This document shows, piece after piece, positions 18,136 through 26,208 of a stretch of DNA of 64,000 nt. The stretch is taken from assembly GCA_021740905.1 (NCBI GenBank), contig JAIOYV010000034.1, positions 1 through 64,000 on the forward strand, given 5' to 3'. Every line of letters begins with the position of its first letter. The stretch's first letter is position 1. This stretch comes from Bacteroidales bacterium (GTDB lineage Bacteria; Bacteroidota; Bacteroidia; Bacteroidales; M50B96). The notes beneath the pieces were generated by a model. That model saw only the letters and a list, made by a program, of their open reading frames with translations. It had not been told where the DNA came from and ran no database searches. Position numbers and translations under genes: made by a program.

Positions 18136-18447
18136 ATGAAAAAGACTGACAAACAAAAAAGAGCGGAGCAAAAACCGGAAAAAGTGGGGATAAAAAAACA
18201 AGAACCTAATGAACTTGGATTTGCAATAGGAAAAGAAAACTACATGTATCTGATAATCGGTTTTGTCATTATTATTATTGGATTTTTGTTGATGATAGGT
18301 GGTGGTTCCGACGATCCAAACGTGTTTAGCGAAGAAGTATTTAGCTGGCGAAGGATCACCCTGGCACCTATTGTTGTTTTGTTTGGGTTTGTTTTTGAAA
18401 TCTGGGCCATTATGAAAAAGCCTAAAAATATAGAGGAAGCAATTTAA
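18136..18447 (+). CDS. Small DUF3098-type membrane protein
   Basis: A 103-residue protein with a lysine-rich head, two hydrophobic helices (about residues 38-57 and 77-95) and [20 protein letters not shown] between them, the hallmark of the DUF3098 family found between ftsX and uppP in Bacteroidota. ATG 18136 is better than the TTG at 18127. Its TAA overlaps the ATG of uppP by one base. Its function is unknown; position suggests a role at the envelope or division site. Confidence 0.82.
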   Translation: MKKTDKQKRAEQKPEKVGIKKQEPNELGFAIGKENYMYLIIGFVIIIIGFLLMIGGGSDDPNVFSEEVFSWRRITLAPIVVLFGFVFEIWAIMKKPKNIEEAI

Positions 18448-19235
18448 TGCATTGGTTAGAAGCACTTATTCTTGGCCTGGTTCAAGGCCTTTCTGAATTT
18501 CTCCCGATCAGTTCGAGCGGGCATCTCGAAATTGGTAAAGAAATTTTGAATGTAACAGCTAAAGACAATATCACTTTCACCGTTGTGGTACATGGGGCAA
18601 CAGTACTCAGCACCATCATCGTGTTTTGGAAAGATATTGTTGACATATTCAAAGGTTTGTTCGAATTCAAATGGAATGAATCGACGCAATATGCACTTAA
18701 AATCATTGTTTCGATGATCCCGGTTTTGATAGTAGGGGTGTTTTTCGCCGATGAAGTGGAATCGTTTTTTGGAGGGCAAATCTTATTCGTCGGTTGGATG
18801 TTGTTGATTACGTCAGCATTGCTGGCTTTCACCTATTATGCAAAGCCCCGTGCCAAGAGCATTAGCTACAGGGATTCGTTCATTATCGGGATAGCCCAGG
18901 CCATTGCCGTTTTGCCAGGTATTTCACGTTCAGGGTCAACCATTGCCACAGGGTTATTATTAGGCAATCAAAAAGAAGGAATAGCAAAATTTTCTTTTCT
19001 CATGGTGCTTGTGCCTATAATTGGGGGAAACCTAAAGGATATGTTTTCGGCCCCTGCAACTGGTCATTCATCCATTGGTGCATTACCTTTGATGGTTGGC
19101 TTTTTGGCCGCCTTTATTTCAGGGTTGCTGGCATGTAAGTGGATGGTCAGCGTTGTAAAAAAGGGGAAACTTATTTATTTTGCTATTTACTGCTTTATCG
19201 TAGGTAGTATCGCCATTGTGTATGGCTTTATGTAA
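18447..19235 (+). CDS. uppP: Undecaprenyl-diphosphatase
   Basis: Integral membrane phosphatase that recycles undecaprenyl diphosphate to the monophosphate lipid carrier used for peptidoglycan and surface glycans. The 262-residue protein shows both BacA/UppP active-site loops: [18 protein letters not shown] (residues 11-28) and [14 protein letters not shown]. It has eight or so helices. Translation is coupled to the DUF3098 gene by a one-base overlap. Confidence 0.95.
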   Translation: MHWLEALILGLVQGLSEFLPISSSGHLEIGKEILNVTAKDNITFTVVVHGATVLSTIIVFWKDIVDIFKGLFEFKWNESTQYALKIIVSMIPVLIVGVFFADEVESFFGGQILFVGWMLLITSALLAFTYYAKPRAKSISYRDSFIIGIAQAIAVLPGISRSGSTIATGLLLGNQKEGIAKFSFLMVLVPIIGGNLKDMFSAPATGHSSIGALPLMVGFLAAFISGLLACKWMVSVVKKGKLIYFAIYCFIVGSIAIVYGFM

Positions 19236-19247
19236 ATCAATTAACAA

Positions 19248-19961
19248 ATGTTTTTCAGCGAAACAACCAGAAAAACAGATTTTCAAACAGGGCTTCTCAT
19301 TTTAATCGACAAACCATATCGTTGGTCATCATTTGATGTGGTAAAAAAGATCAAGAGTTTGCTGCGCTACCGTTTGGATCTGAAAAAAATAAAAATAGGG
19401 CATGGGGGTACGCTCGATCCATTGGCCACTGGGTTGATGATTGTAGCCACTGGCAAATTCACCAAACAGCTTTTCGAAATACAAGGCGAAGACAAAGAAT
19501 ATATCGCAGACATTAAGCTGGGGGCCACAACTCCTTCTTATGATTTAGAAACCGAAGTTGATGCAACTTTCAGTGTAGAAGGATTGTCGAAAGAAAGGGT
19601 GGAAGAAGTATTGGCCGGATTTATAGGTGAGAACCAACAATTGCCCCCAATATTTTCTGCCAAATGGGTTGATGGGAAAAGGGCCTACGAATATGCAAGA
19701 AAAGGACAAGATTTGGAAATGAAGCCTTCTCAGGTGTATATTCGCGAAATAGAATTGTTGAATTTCGATTTGCCCGACATCGTTGTACGAGTAAAGTGCT
19801 CGAAAGGCACCTACATACGAAGCCTGGCCCACGATATCGGAGTAAGACTGGAAAACGGGGCACATTTAACCGGATTAAGGAGAACTTTTTCGGGCGATTT
19901 TAAACTAAGTAAGGCTTTAACTGTTAATGACTTTGAAGAACTGATAATGAAAATGGAATAG
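19248..19961 (+). CDS. truB: tRNA pseudouridine-55 synthase
   Basis: Makes pseudouridine 55 in the T-loop of tRNAs. The 237-residue protein carries LILIDKPYRWSSFDVV and the catalytic motif IGHGGTLDPLATGLMIV, with the nucleophilic Asp, and KCSKGTYIRSLAHDIG later. It is shorter than the E. coli enzyme because it lacks most of the PUA domain, as is usual in Bacteroidota. It lies twelve bases downstream of uppP. Confidence 0.95.
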   Translation: MFFSETTRKTDFQTGLLILIDKPYRWSSFDVVKKIKSLLRYRLDLKKIKIGHGGTLDPLATGLMIVATGKFTKQLFEIQGEDKEYIADIKLGATTPSYDLETEVDATFSVEGLSKERVEEVLAGFIGENQQLPPIFSAKWVDGKRAYEYARKGQDLEMKPSQVYIREIELLNFDLPDIVVRVKCSKGTYIRSLAHDIGVRLENGAHLTGLRRTFSGDFKLSKALTVNDFEELIMKME

Positions 19962-20002
19962 TCAGGTTTTCGATGGAAATAAAAATTTAATTTTTAATAT
20001 AT

Positions 20003-21052
20003 ATGAAACTATCTCAATTTAAGTACAATTTACCGGAAGAGCTAATTTCGCTATACCCTGCAAAAAACAGGGACGAGGCGAGATTAATGGTTATCAACAG
20101 GGAAACCGGTGCAATAAAGCACCACATTTTTAAAGATGTAATCGATTTTTTCGGTGATAAGGATGTGATGGTATTCAACAATACCAAGGTATTCCCAGCC
20201 AGGCTTTATGGCAATAAAGAAAAAACCGGGGCCGAAATTGAGGTTTTCCTGCTTAGGGAACTGAACCAGGATCAACGTCTGTGGGATGTTCTGGTCGACC
20301 CGGCAAGGAAAATCAGGATTGGGAACAAATTGTATTTTGGTAAAGATGATTTACTGGTTGCCGAAGTAATAGACAACACCACATCACGGGGGCGAACCCT
20401 TCGCTTCCTGTACGACGGGCCTTACGACGAGTTTAAGAAAACTCTTTATTCGTTGGGCGAAACCCCACTACCGAAATTTATAAACCGGAAGGTGGTCCCA
20501 GACGATAAAGACCGCTACCAGACCATTTATGCCAAACACGAGGGTGCTGTGGCTGCCCCAACTGCTGGTATGCACTTTAGTCGCGAATTGATGAAGCGAC
20601 TCGAAATCAAGGGGGTCGATTTTGCTGAGATTACTCTGCATGTTGGCCTGGGTAACTTCCGCAGTGTGGACGTAGAAGATCTGACTAAACACAAAATGGA
20701 CTCGGAGCAGATTATTATTAAAGAAGAAGCCTGCGACCGGATAAATGAGGCAAAGGACACCAAGCACAATGTTTGCGCTGTGGGCACAACCGTATTGCGT
20801 ACGTTGGAAAGTTCTGTTTCGACCCAAGGTCATGTTAAACCTTTCGAGGGCTGGACCAACAAGTTTATTTTTCCGCCATATCAGGTGCGTGTTCCTAATA
20901 AAATGATCACCAATTTCCACCTACCCCAAACCACATTGCTTATGATGGTTTCGGCCTTTTCGGGTTTCGATTTGTTATTTAATGCCTACGATGTGGCCAT
21001 TAAAGAGAAGTATCGGTTTGGGACGTATGGCGATGCCATGTTGATAATTTAG
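20003..21052 (+). CDS. queA: S-adenosylmethionine:tRNA ribosyltransferase-isomerase
   Basis: Transfers ribose from SAM to 7-aminomethyl-deazaguanine in tRNA, giving epoxyqueuosine. The 349-residue protein has [20 protein letters not shown] at the N-terminus, the [12 protein letters not shown] block, [14 protein letters not shown] and the late [19 protein letters not shown] block, all QueA signatures. Its length is normal. It is the last gene before an intrinsic terminator. Confidence 0.96.
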   Translation: MKLSQFKYNLPEELISLYPAKNRDEARLMVINRETGAIKHHIFKDVIDFFGDKDVMVFNNTKVFPARLYGNKEKTGAEIEVFLLRELNQDQRLWDVLVDPARKIRIGNKLYFGKDDLLVAEVIDNTTSRGRTLRFLYDGPYDEFKKTLYSLGETPLPKFINRKVVPDDKDRYQTIYAKHEGAVAAPTAGMHFSRELMKRLEIKGVDFAEITLHVGLGNFRSVDVEDLTKHKMDSEQIIIKEEACDRINEAKDTKHNVCAVGTTVLRTLESSVSTQGHVKPFEGWTNKFIFPPYQVRVPNKMITNFHLPQTTLLMMVSAFSGFDLLFNAYDVAIKEKYRFGTYGDAMLII

Positions 21053-21076
21053 GTAATTAAAAAGCTTTTATATTGA

Positions 21077-21105
21077 AAACCCCTTGAATATTCAGGGGGT
21101 TTTTG
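21077..21105 (+). terminator. Intrinsic terminator after queA
   Basis: CCCCTTGAA and TTCAGGGGG pair (one G-T wobble) between an A-run and TTTTT. It lies between queA and the ATG of the next gene, so the pseudouridine synthase may need its own promoter or read-through. Confidence 0.82.
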
Positions 21106-21126
21106 ATTTTTATATCAGATATCTTC

Positions 21127-21699
21127 ATGAACAAGCACCGGCACTTCATCCTACACAAACCTTTTGGCTATTTATCCCAGTTTATCAGCTTTGATAAATC
21201 GAAGAGGAAAATGCTGGGTTCGTTGTATGATTTTCCTGAGGGGACAATGGCTATAGGTCGCCTGGATGCCGACTCGGAGGGATTGTTATTTCTTACCACT
21301 GATGGTGTATTGAGCGAATGTATTCGAAGCCGAAAAGTAGAAAAGGAATATTATGCACAGGTTGATGGGGTGATCGATGAAATTGCCATTGAAAAATTAC
21401 AAACTGGGGTTGAAATCGGCATTGAAGGTAAAAGGTATATCACACGACCTTGTCAGGCTTTTCGGATTGTACCTGACCCCAGTTTTCCACCTCGAACAAA
21501 AAAAATCCGCGACGACAGGCATGGACAAACAAGTTGGGTATCTATTATCGTAGCAGAAGGAAAATTCAGGCAAATACGGAAAATGACTGCTTCAGTGGGC
21601 TTCCCTACCCTGCGGTTATTTCGGGTACGGATCGGGAATGTTCATCTTAATGAAATGAGGGCCGGAGAAGTAACCGAAGTATCTGGTTTTGATATTTGA
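21127..21699 (+). CDS. rRNA large/small subunit pseudouridine synthase, RsuA/RluE family
   Basis: A 190-residue pseudouridine synthase. IGRLDADSEGLLFLTTDG is the catalytic motif with the Asp nucleophile, and GKFRQIRKMTASVGFPTLRL is the second conserved block of the RsuA/RluB/E/F group. It lacks an S4 domain, as in RluE (position 2457 of 23S rRNA), but I leave the exact target open. ATG 21127 is chosen because the TTG at 21103 lies in the terminator's T-run. Confidence 0.88.
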   Translation: MNKHRHFILHKPFGYLSQFISFDKSKRKMLGSLYDFPEGTMAIGRLDADSEGLLFLTTDGVLSECIRSRKVEKEYYAQVDGVIDEIAIEKLQTGVEIGIEGKRYITRPCQAFRIVPDPSFPPRTKKIRDDRHGQTSWVSIIVAEGKFRQIRKMTASVGFPTLRLFRVRIGNVHLNEMRAGEVTEVSGFDI

Positions 21700-21720
21700 G
21701 TGATCCAAAGACAAACATAA

Positions 21721-21767
21721 AAAACCACGAATGTGTGAATATATTCATTCTCACATTCGTGGCTTTT
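21721..21767. terminator. Bidirectional terminator between convergent genes
   Basis: CCACGAATGTG (21725-21735) and CACATTCGTGG (21752-21762) are perfect arms, with AAAA before and TTTT after. It separates the pseudouridine synthase from the M56-TonB gene. Confidence 0.85.
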
Positions 21768-21784
21768 AATTCAACAATGCAATT

Positions 21785-23107
21785 CTACTTCGTCTCTTTC
21801 TTTTTGTCCGAATCAAGCATAAAATTAATTGGGACCGTGTAGGCTACTTTTACAGCTTTCCCTTTTTGCTTACCAGGCGTAAAATCGGTTAACGATGAAA
21901 CTACGCGTAAAGCTTCCTCGGTGAGCTCTGGTGCTGCACATGTAACCATTTTGTTGTCTTTGTTGGGCTTAATGGCCTTTGTCTTAGCTTCCTTTACACT
22001 TACAACTTTGCCTTTTTCGTCGACAACAAACTGTACATATACTTTCCCCTGAATCCCTTCCTTTCTCGAATTCTCGGGATACTTCACGTTGCTCGCAATG
22101 AATTTTTTCAAGCCTTCATCTCCTCCATTTAAAAATACCGGCATTTCTTCCACAACTGTATATGGCTCAGATTCGCTTGCCTTCTTTATAGTGTCCTGTA
22201 CTATTTCTGGATTGATTTCATTGATAATGGTAAAAGATGTTCCTTTAGTATTATTGGTAAAAGCCATTAGAAGGATGGCAACCACAGGGATCGTAATCAA
22301 CATTCGTAACGAGGCCCATTTCGTAGATTTTTCTTTTTTCATCATGATTAAGCGTTTTTTTAAAAGTGATTGATTAAAACTATTTACTATTGAATTATAG
22401 GGTATGCCGGTTGTTTGTGCGAATAATATTTGTTGATAATGAAAACGGTCGCTCCCATTTCGAAGGACCTGCTGGTCTGCTTGGTATTCGTGAATGTGTT
22501 GGATGCTTTTTTTATACATCCACACAAAAGGGTTAAACCATTGAAAGATGCTAACACATTCAATCAATAGGATGTCGAACGAATGGTATTGGCTTATGTG
22601 GGCTTTCTCGTGTTGGATAACCTCGTTGATGTGCTCCGTGTCTTTGTCGTTTGTGGCAATAAAAATCAGGTTGAAAAAGGAGAAAGGGGCAATGTCTCTA
22701 TCTGTAAAAACCACTTTTACACCATCGTGATATGTAATGCTATTTTTGATCACCAAGAATCCCAATTGGCCAATGCGCCAAAAAAAACGGGAAAGAAAAA
22801 AGGCAAAGCCGGCAAAATATACTGCCTGGATAATTCCCCACAAAAAGTTTTCTGAAGACATAGCGCGTCCAACAGGTTCTTCAACAATGGTGATAGTTTC
22901 CAAAAAAACCTGGCCAACCGGATTGCCTGAACTCCATGAGTAATTCATTTTAATTTCAGGAATAATTATACTGAACAATACAGACAATAGAAGGAAGGTT
23001 CGGTTCATTGCAAAATGATTGTGCTTCTGCAAAAACAACAGGTAGGCAAAGTAAAATATGCCCAGGCTTATAAAGGATTTCAACAAATAAATAATAAGTG
23101 CATCCAT
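21785..23107 (-). CDS. M56 family (BlaR1-like) membrane metallopeptidase with TonB C-terminal domain
   Basis: A 440-residue protein. Four hydrophobic helices surround a zinc peptidase domain with HEKAH and the downstream HEYQAD (about residues 185-240); a fourth helix (ITIPVVAILLMAFTNN) leads to a periplasmic TonB_C domain (KVYVQFVVDEKGKVVSV.., ending KVAYTVPINFML). Proteins of this kind sense an envelope signal and inactivate a BlaI-type repressor. In Bacteroidota the penicillin-sensor domain of BlaR1 is replaced by TonB_C, and the ligand is generally unknown. It lies five bases after the repressor gene, and no beta-lactamase is nearby. Confidence 0.88.
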   Translation of the reverse strand: MDALIIYLLKSFISLGIFYFAYLLFLQKHNHFAMNRTFLLLSVLFSIIIPEIKMNYSWSSGNPVGQVFLETITIVEEPVGRAMSSENFLWGIIQAVYFAGFAFFLSRFFWRIGQLGFLVIKNSITYHDGVKVVFTDRDIAPFSFFNLIFIATNDKDTEHINEVIQHEKAHISQYHSFDILLIECVSIFQWFNPFVWMYKKSIQHIHEYQADQQVLRNGSDRFHYQQILFAQTTGIPYNSIVNSFNQSLLKKRLIMMKKEKSTKWASLRMLITIPVVAILLMAFTNNTKGTSFTIINEINPEIVQDTIKKASESEPYTVVEEMPVFLNGGDEGLKKFIASNVKYPENSRKEGIQGKVYVQFVVDEKGKVVSVKEAKTKAIKPNKDNKMVTCAAPELTEEALRVVSSLTDFTPGKQKGKAVKVAYTVPINFMLDSDKKKETK

Positions 23108-23112
23108 AATAT

Positions 23113-23478
23113 TTAGCTATTTTCTTCGGTTTTCATTTCATTTATCAAATCTTCCAATTCTCCGGCAGATAGCTTTTCTTCTTGTGCAAAAAAGGAAACC
23201 ATCTGTTTGAATGAATTGCCAAAATAATCCTTCATGAATAATTTATAATGTGAGCGAGCATAATCTTCTTTGCTGATCAAAGGGTAATACTGATGTGTTT
23301 TTCCGAATGCATGATACCCAACAACTCCCTTTTTTTCCAATATCCTGATAATGGTCGATACGGTGTTATAAGCCGGTTTAGGTTCTGGCATTTGCTCTAT
23401 GATGTCCTTCACAAAAGCCTTTTCCATATCCCAGAGGATTTGCATTATTTGTTCTTCTGCGTAAGTAAGCTTCTTCAT
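23113..23478 (-). CDS. BlaI/MecI/CopY-family transcriptional repressor
   Basis: A 121-residue winged-helix repressor. LTYAEEQIMQILWDMEKAFV is the classic N-terminus, KPAYNTVSTIIRILEKKGVV the recognition helix, and the C-terminal part the dimer arm that the membrane peptidase would cut. It controls itself and the M56-TonB gene: the four-half-site operator lies directly on its promoter. Confidence 0.93.
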   Translation of the reverse strand: MKKLTYAEEQIMQILWDMEKAFVKDIIEQMPEPKPAYNTVSTIIRILEKKGVVGYHAFGKTHQYYPLISKEDYARSHYKLFMKDYFGNSFKQMVSFFAQEEKLSAGELEDLINEMKTEENS

Positions 23479-23507
23479 TTTTCTTTTTCTTCTGATAAAA
23501 TTCTTGA

Positions 23508-23538
23508 CAAATATAAAACTAAATACTTAGTTATACAA
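23508..23538 (-). promoter_or_regulatory. Promoter of the blaI-M56 operon
   Basis: On the minus strand TTG (23538-23536) is followed after exactly 20 bases by TATATTTG (23515-23508), a full Bacteroidota promoter, 29 bases before the blaI ATG. The operator array covers its -33 box and spacer. Confidence 0.8.
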
Positions 23539-23552
23539 CTAAGTCGGTAGTT
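23517..23552. promoter_or_regulatory. BlaI-type operator: four alternating half-sites on a 10-bp period
   Basis: AACTAA (23517-22), TTAGTT (23527-32), AACTAA (23537-42) and GTAGTT (23547-52, one mismatch) alternate in orientation, each separated by four bases, the first two spacers both ATAC. Neighbouring half-sites form dyads, the best being ACTTAGTT/AACTAAGT (23525-23544). This is what cooperative binding of two BlaI dimers on one DNA face would need. Confidence 0.8.
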
Positions 23553-23710
23553 AAATTATTGTGAAGAAAGGAAAATTTTTATGGAAACACTTCTATCCAT
23601 TTGTTTGTTTGGATATTAAGGATGAACGGAAAGTCTTCGGGCAAAGATAGATGACAGAAAGCTAATTTGAAAAATCTCCTCAATGGTTTGGAACAATAAA
23701 AATTTCGACA

Positions 23711-23738
23711 TAAAAAAACAGGGCCGAATAGCCCTGTT
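23711..23738 (-). terminator. Intrinsic terminator of the lipoprotein gene
   Basis: On the minus strand AACAGGGC and GCCCTGTT pair around a six-base loop and are followed by a run of T. Confidence 0.8.
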
Positions 23739-23772
23739 CTTTAACTTGAAACCTACTTCTACTGAATAGGTT

Positions 23773-24498
23773 TTAAATATCTTTGCTCGGTTCCTGATCC
23801 ATAAGACTGGCATCCATCACAATAATATCGTATTTGTAACCCGATCCAAAATCTTTGTTCAGGGTGACTATGCCCTCAAAGGTAACCGTATCGCCCAAAG
23901 CGACCTCATCGTTTGTGGTAATGGTTAGATCGAAAAGTTCGTTGAATTTGCTACCATCTTGTATGTGAACCCAATTTCTGTTTAAGATGCCAGCATTGTA
24001 TTTTACTACCTGTCCGCTCACAATCACTTTCTTTCCTTCATAGCTATCCATATTTTCAAATAGGGCTGCCAAGCTTATGCCCCCTTCCGCAGGGCTAATG
24101 TTTATCTCAACTTTGTCTACGGATTTCAGGCTATTATGCGGATCCTTCTCTGGTTCGTCTTTGGCGATTACAGCCTGGTCGCTGACAGATGTAATAAAAT
24201 AAATGACATCAAATGTACGCTCCAATTCCTTGCTCTCGAAATTCCGCATTTCCATCCCGCTCGTAAAATAGAGGGTCTGACCTTCGTGGAAATCACCTAA
24301 AGTAGTGGCCAACCAACGTTTTTCACTACCTTCTTCAACTTTCAGGTAGGAATATGTTTTTCCGCCAATTACTTCAACTACCTTTACTTTATGAACGTAT
24401 GTGTCGTTCGGTATAATTGGTTGTGCTTCTTCTCCTTTACAGCCGGCAAGAGCCAAAAATGCGACCATCAAAAATGGGATAATGTTCTTTACTTTCAT
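23773..24498 (-). CDS. Lipoprotein with an OB-fold-like C-terminal domain
   Basis: A 241-residue lipoprotein from ATG 24498 (an upstream start at 24528 would spoil the signal peptide). The lipobox is LALAGC. The region after about residue 130 (LFENMDSYEGKKVIVSGQVV, NWVHIQDGS, GDTVTFEGIVTLN) resembles the tOB/NigD-like and DUF4920-type OB folds found in bacterial lipoproteins. The first half (KVVEVIGGKTYSYLKVEEG) repeats a similar beta pattern and may be a second such domain. Its function is unknown. It is transcribed alone toward a terminator. Confidence 0.75.
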   Translation of the reverse strand: MKVKNIIPFLMVAFLALAGCKGEEAQPIIPNDTYVHKVKVVEVIGGKTYSYLKVEEGSEKRWLATTLGDFHEGQTLYFTSGMEMRNFESKELERTFDVIYFITSVSDQAVIAKDEPEKDPHNSLKSVDKVEINISPAEGGISLAALFENMDSYEGKKVIVSGQVVKYNAGILNRNWVHIQDGSKFNELFDLTITTNDEVALGDTVTFEGIVTLNKDFGSGYKYDIIVMDASLMDQEPSKDI

Positions 24499-24638
24499 TC
24501 TTTTTTTTCTTGAATTAATAATCGCCAAAAGTAAGGAAAATTGAACATAAATTAATCATTCTAAAGAAACTGTTTAGGGCTACTTTTCGAAGCAATTTGT
24601 GGGGGTAAAATATTTTTTTGAAAAAATGAATTTTGTTT

Positions 24639-24667
24639 TTGTAGTTTGGAAACTAAGTCTATCTTTG
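24639..24667 (+). promoter_or_regulatory. Promoter of tRNA-Asp
   Basis: TTG at 24639-24641, an 18-base spacer and TATCTTTG at 24660-24667, the consensus Bacteroidota -7 box, 25 bases before the mature tRNA. Confidence 0.7.
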
Positions 24668-24692
24668 CACCGCAATTTGAGCAAAGTACTAT

Positions 24693-24766
24693 GGTCTGGT
24701 AGTTCAGTTGGTTAGAATATCGGCCTGTCACGCCGAGGGTCGCGAGTTCGAGTCTCGTCCAGACCG
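24693..24766 (+). tRNA. tRNA-Asp (GUC)
   Basis: A 74-base cloverleaf: acceptor GGTCTGG (24693-24699) pairs with CCAGACC (24759-24765), the discriminator is G. Anticodon stem TCGGC/GCCGA (24720-24, 24732-36) holds loop CTGTCAC with anticodon GTC at 24727-24729. The T-loop GTTCGAGTC is present. CCA is not encoded. Confidence 0.96.
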
Positions 24767-24799
24767 CAAAAAGCTTCGGGAAACCGAGGCTTTTTTTGT
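24767..24799 (+). terminator. Intrinsic terminator of tRNA-Asp
   Basis: AAGCTTCGG and CCGAGGCTT pair (one G-T) around AAA and are followed by seven or more T. Confidence 0.85.
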
Positions 24800-24825
24800 T
24801 TAAAACAATGAGCGATTATTAAGGA

Positions 24826-25102
24826 TCAAGCGGAACAATCCGGAAACCCGAACCCGAAAAATCATGTGGGCATTGCATAAGTTTCCCTGGCCCCAATCCT
24901 GATATTGGTTGTAATCGACGACATCGACAGGGTAGTCGATGAGGTGATCAAAAGCGATACAATAACAATCAACCAGAAACCGATCTGGCTTGCGTTTCCA
25001 ACAACCCACTCCAGCCTTAGGTACACCATGTCCCCATCAATGGTAAACAAGGGGGGTGTGAAGACACCTCCCAAATGTTCCAATTTATTTTGCTTCTTGC
25101 AT
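24826..25102 (-). pseudogene. N-terminal relic of an SLC12-like transporter gene
   Basis: From ATG 25102 the frame reads MQEAK, then TAA (25087-25085), then IGTFG, then a one-base frameshift in a G-rich stretch, then GVFTPPLF.., MVYLRLEWVVGN and LSMSSITTNIRIGA, ending at TGA 24864-24862 with a few more codons to 24826. This is the amino end of the SLC12-like family: compare GVFTPSILTILGVIMYMRL in the intact gene at 29273. The relic's WVVGN is closer to the family norm than the intact gene's MIVGE, so it is the remains of a different paralogue, not a recent copy. Everything after the second helix is missing. Confidence 0.82.
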
Positions 25103-25161
25103 ATTTCAGAACGATATGTGACTCTAAGAAAAAAACGGCTTGCCTGGTTTTTGACGAGAAG

Positions 25162-26208
25162 CTACAAGGTTGCCATCTCGTCGTTATCGAAATTCCTTCG
25201 GTAATAGTTCATGTACTCCACTTTTCTTTCCAACGAATCGATAACAGCATGGTTGAAGTTTACCTTTTCGAACGTTTGTGCACTTCCTAAACCACCCGGA
25301 CTAAACACATTGATTTCCATTAATTTGTCGCCCACAATATCAAGCCCAACCAAAAACATCCCGTCCTGGACCAATTTGGGGCGTACTATTTCAGCCAATC
25401 TTAGGTGTTCCTCCGTAATAACTGCCTGTGCCAGTTTTCCACCTGCATGGATATTACTTCGCATATCGTCGCCTTTTCGTAGCCTGCGAAAGGCAGCATA
25501 TTTGCCTTTGTAGCGCATCGGTTGGCCATTCATCATGAAAAGCCGGATATCACCATCGATTGCTGCCGGCAGATATTCCTGGCCTATAATGTAACCATCG
25601 CGAAGCAAAGATTCGACAATTTGATTCAAGTTCGCCCTATCATCCGGTTTGACAAGAAACACGCCTGACCCTCCTGAACCCTGTAATGGTTTAAGTACGA
25701 TATTCCCTCCGTGTTCCTCGGCAAATTGTTTGATCTCTTTTGTATCGCGGGTAATTATTGTTTTTGGCCTAACCTCTTCGGGGAAAAGTTGAAAATAGGT
25801 TTTGTTTACGGCTTTCGACAGGCCATTGGGATCGTTTAAAACAATTACACCATGGCGCATGGCAATACGTCCGAAGTTGATTCCAGCCACCTGTGCCCAT
25901 GATCTTGTCCCTGTTTCGTTGGCCGGGTCGCTGCGTAACAACAGCACATCCAGATCATCAACAGTAATCCTTTCCTTTAGGGCATTTTTTCCTTGAAGGG
26001 TATTCAGATATATTTCGTTCGACTTATATTGTTTTTTGGGGACTGACCGGGCGCGGGCACGGATACTCTCATCTGCATCATAAGCCAGGTCGCCCAGCCC
26101 CATTATCCAAACTTCATGACCACGGTTTATGGCAGACACTGCTAATCGTGTGGTGGTGTAACCTGATTGCTCTGTGTTGATATCATTTACAACTATTCCT
26201 AATCTCAT
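25162..26208 (-). CDS. GshB-like ATP-grasp ligase
   Basis: A 348-residue member of the glutathione synthetase/RimK ATP-grasp group, which joins a carboxylate to an amine at the cost of ATP. ATP-grasp elements seen are NIVLKPLQGSGGSGVFLV (about residues 170-187), YIIGQEYLPAAIDGDIRLF and the Mg-binding LMEINVFSPGGLGS. No gshA or GshF is in the window, so true glutathione synthesis cannot be assumed. It is the third gene of an operon whose first two genes are an N-formylglutamate amidohydrolase-like enzyme and a QEGLA peptidase. Its ATG overlaps the TAA of the peptidase gene by one base. A role in making a small amide-linked product is an inference. Confidence 0.8.
   Translation of the reverse strand: MRLGIVVNDINTEQSGYTTTRLAVSAINRGHEVWIMGLGDLAYDADESIRARARSVPKKQYKSNEIYLNTLQGKNALKERITVDDLDVLLLRSDPANETGTRSWAQVAGINFGRIAMRHGVIVLNDPNGLSKAVNKTYFQLFPEEVRPKTIITRDTKEIKQFAEEHGGNIVLKPLQGSGGSGVFLVKPDDRANLNQIVESLLRDGYIIGQEYLPAAIDGDIRLFMMNGQPMRYKGKYAAFRRLRKGDDMRSNIHAGGKLAQAVITEEHLRLAEIVRPKLVQDGMFLVGLDIVGDKLMEINVFSPGGLGSAQTFEKVNFNHAVIDSLERKVEYMNYYRRNFDNDEMATL

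Noticed and set aside
24800-25083. Two short minus-strand frames as separate small genes (69 and 73 codons)
   Set aside because: Both are pieces or shadows of the SLC12 relic; the similarity to the family N-terminus explains the coding look.
25162-26208. True glutathione synthetase (gshB)
   Set aside because: No gshA is present and the operon partners do not fit glutathione synthesis; only a GshB-like ATP-grasp call is supported.
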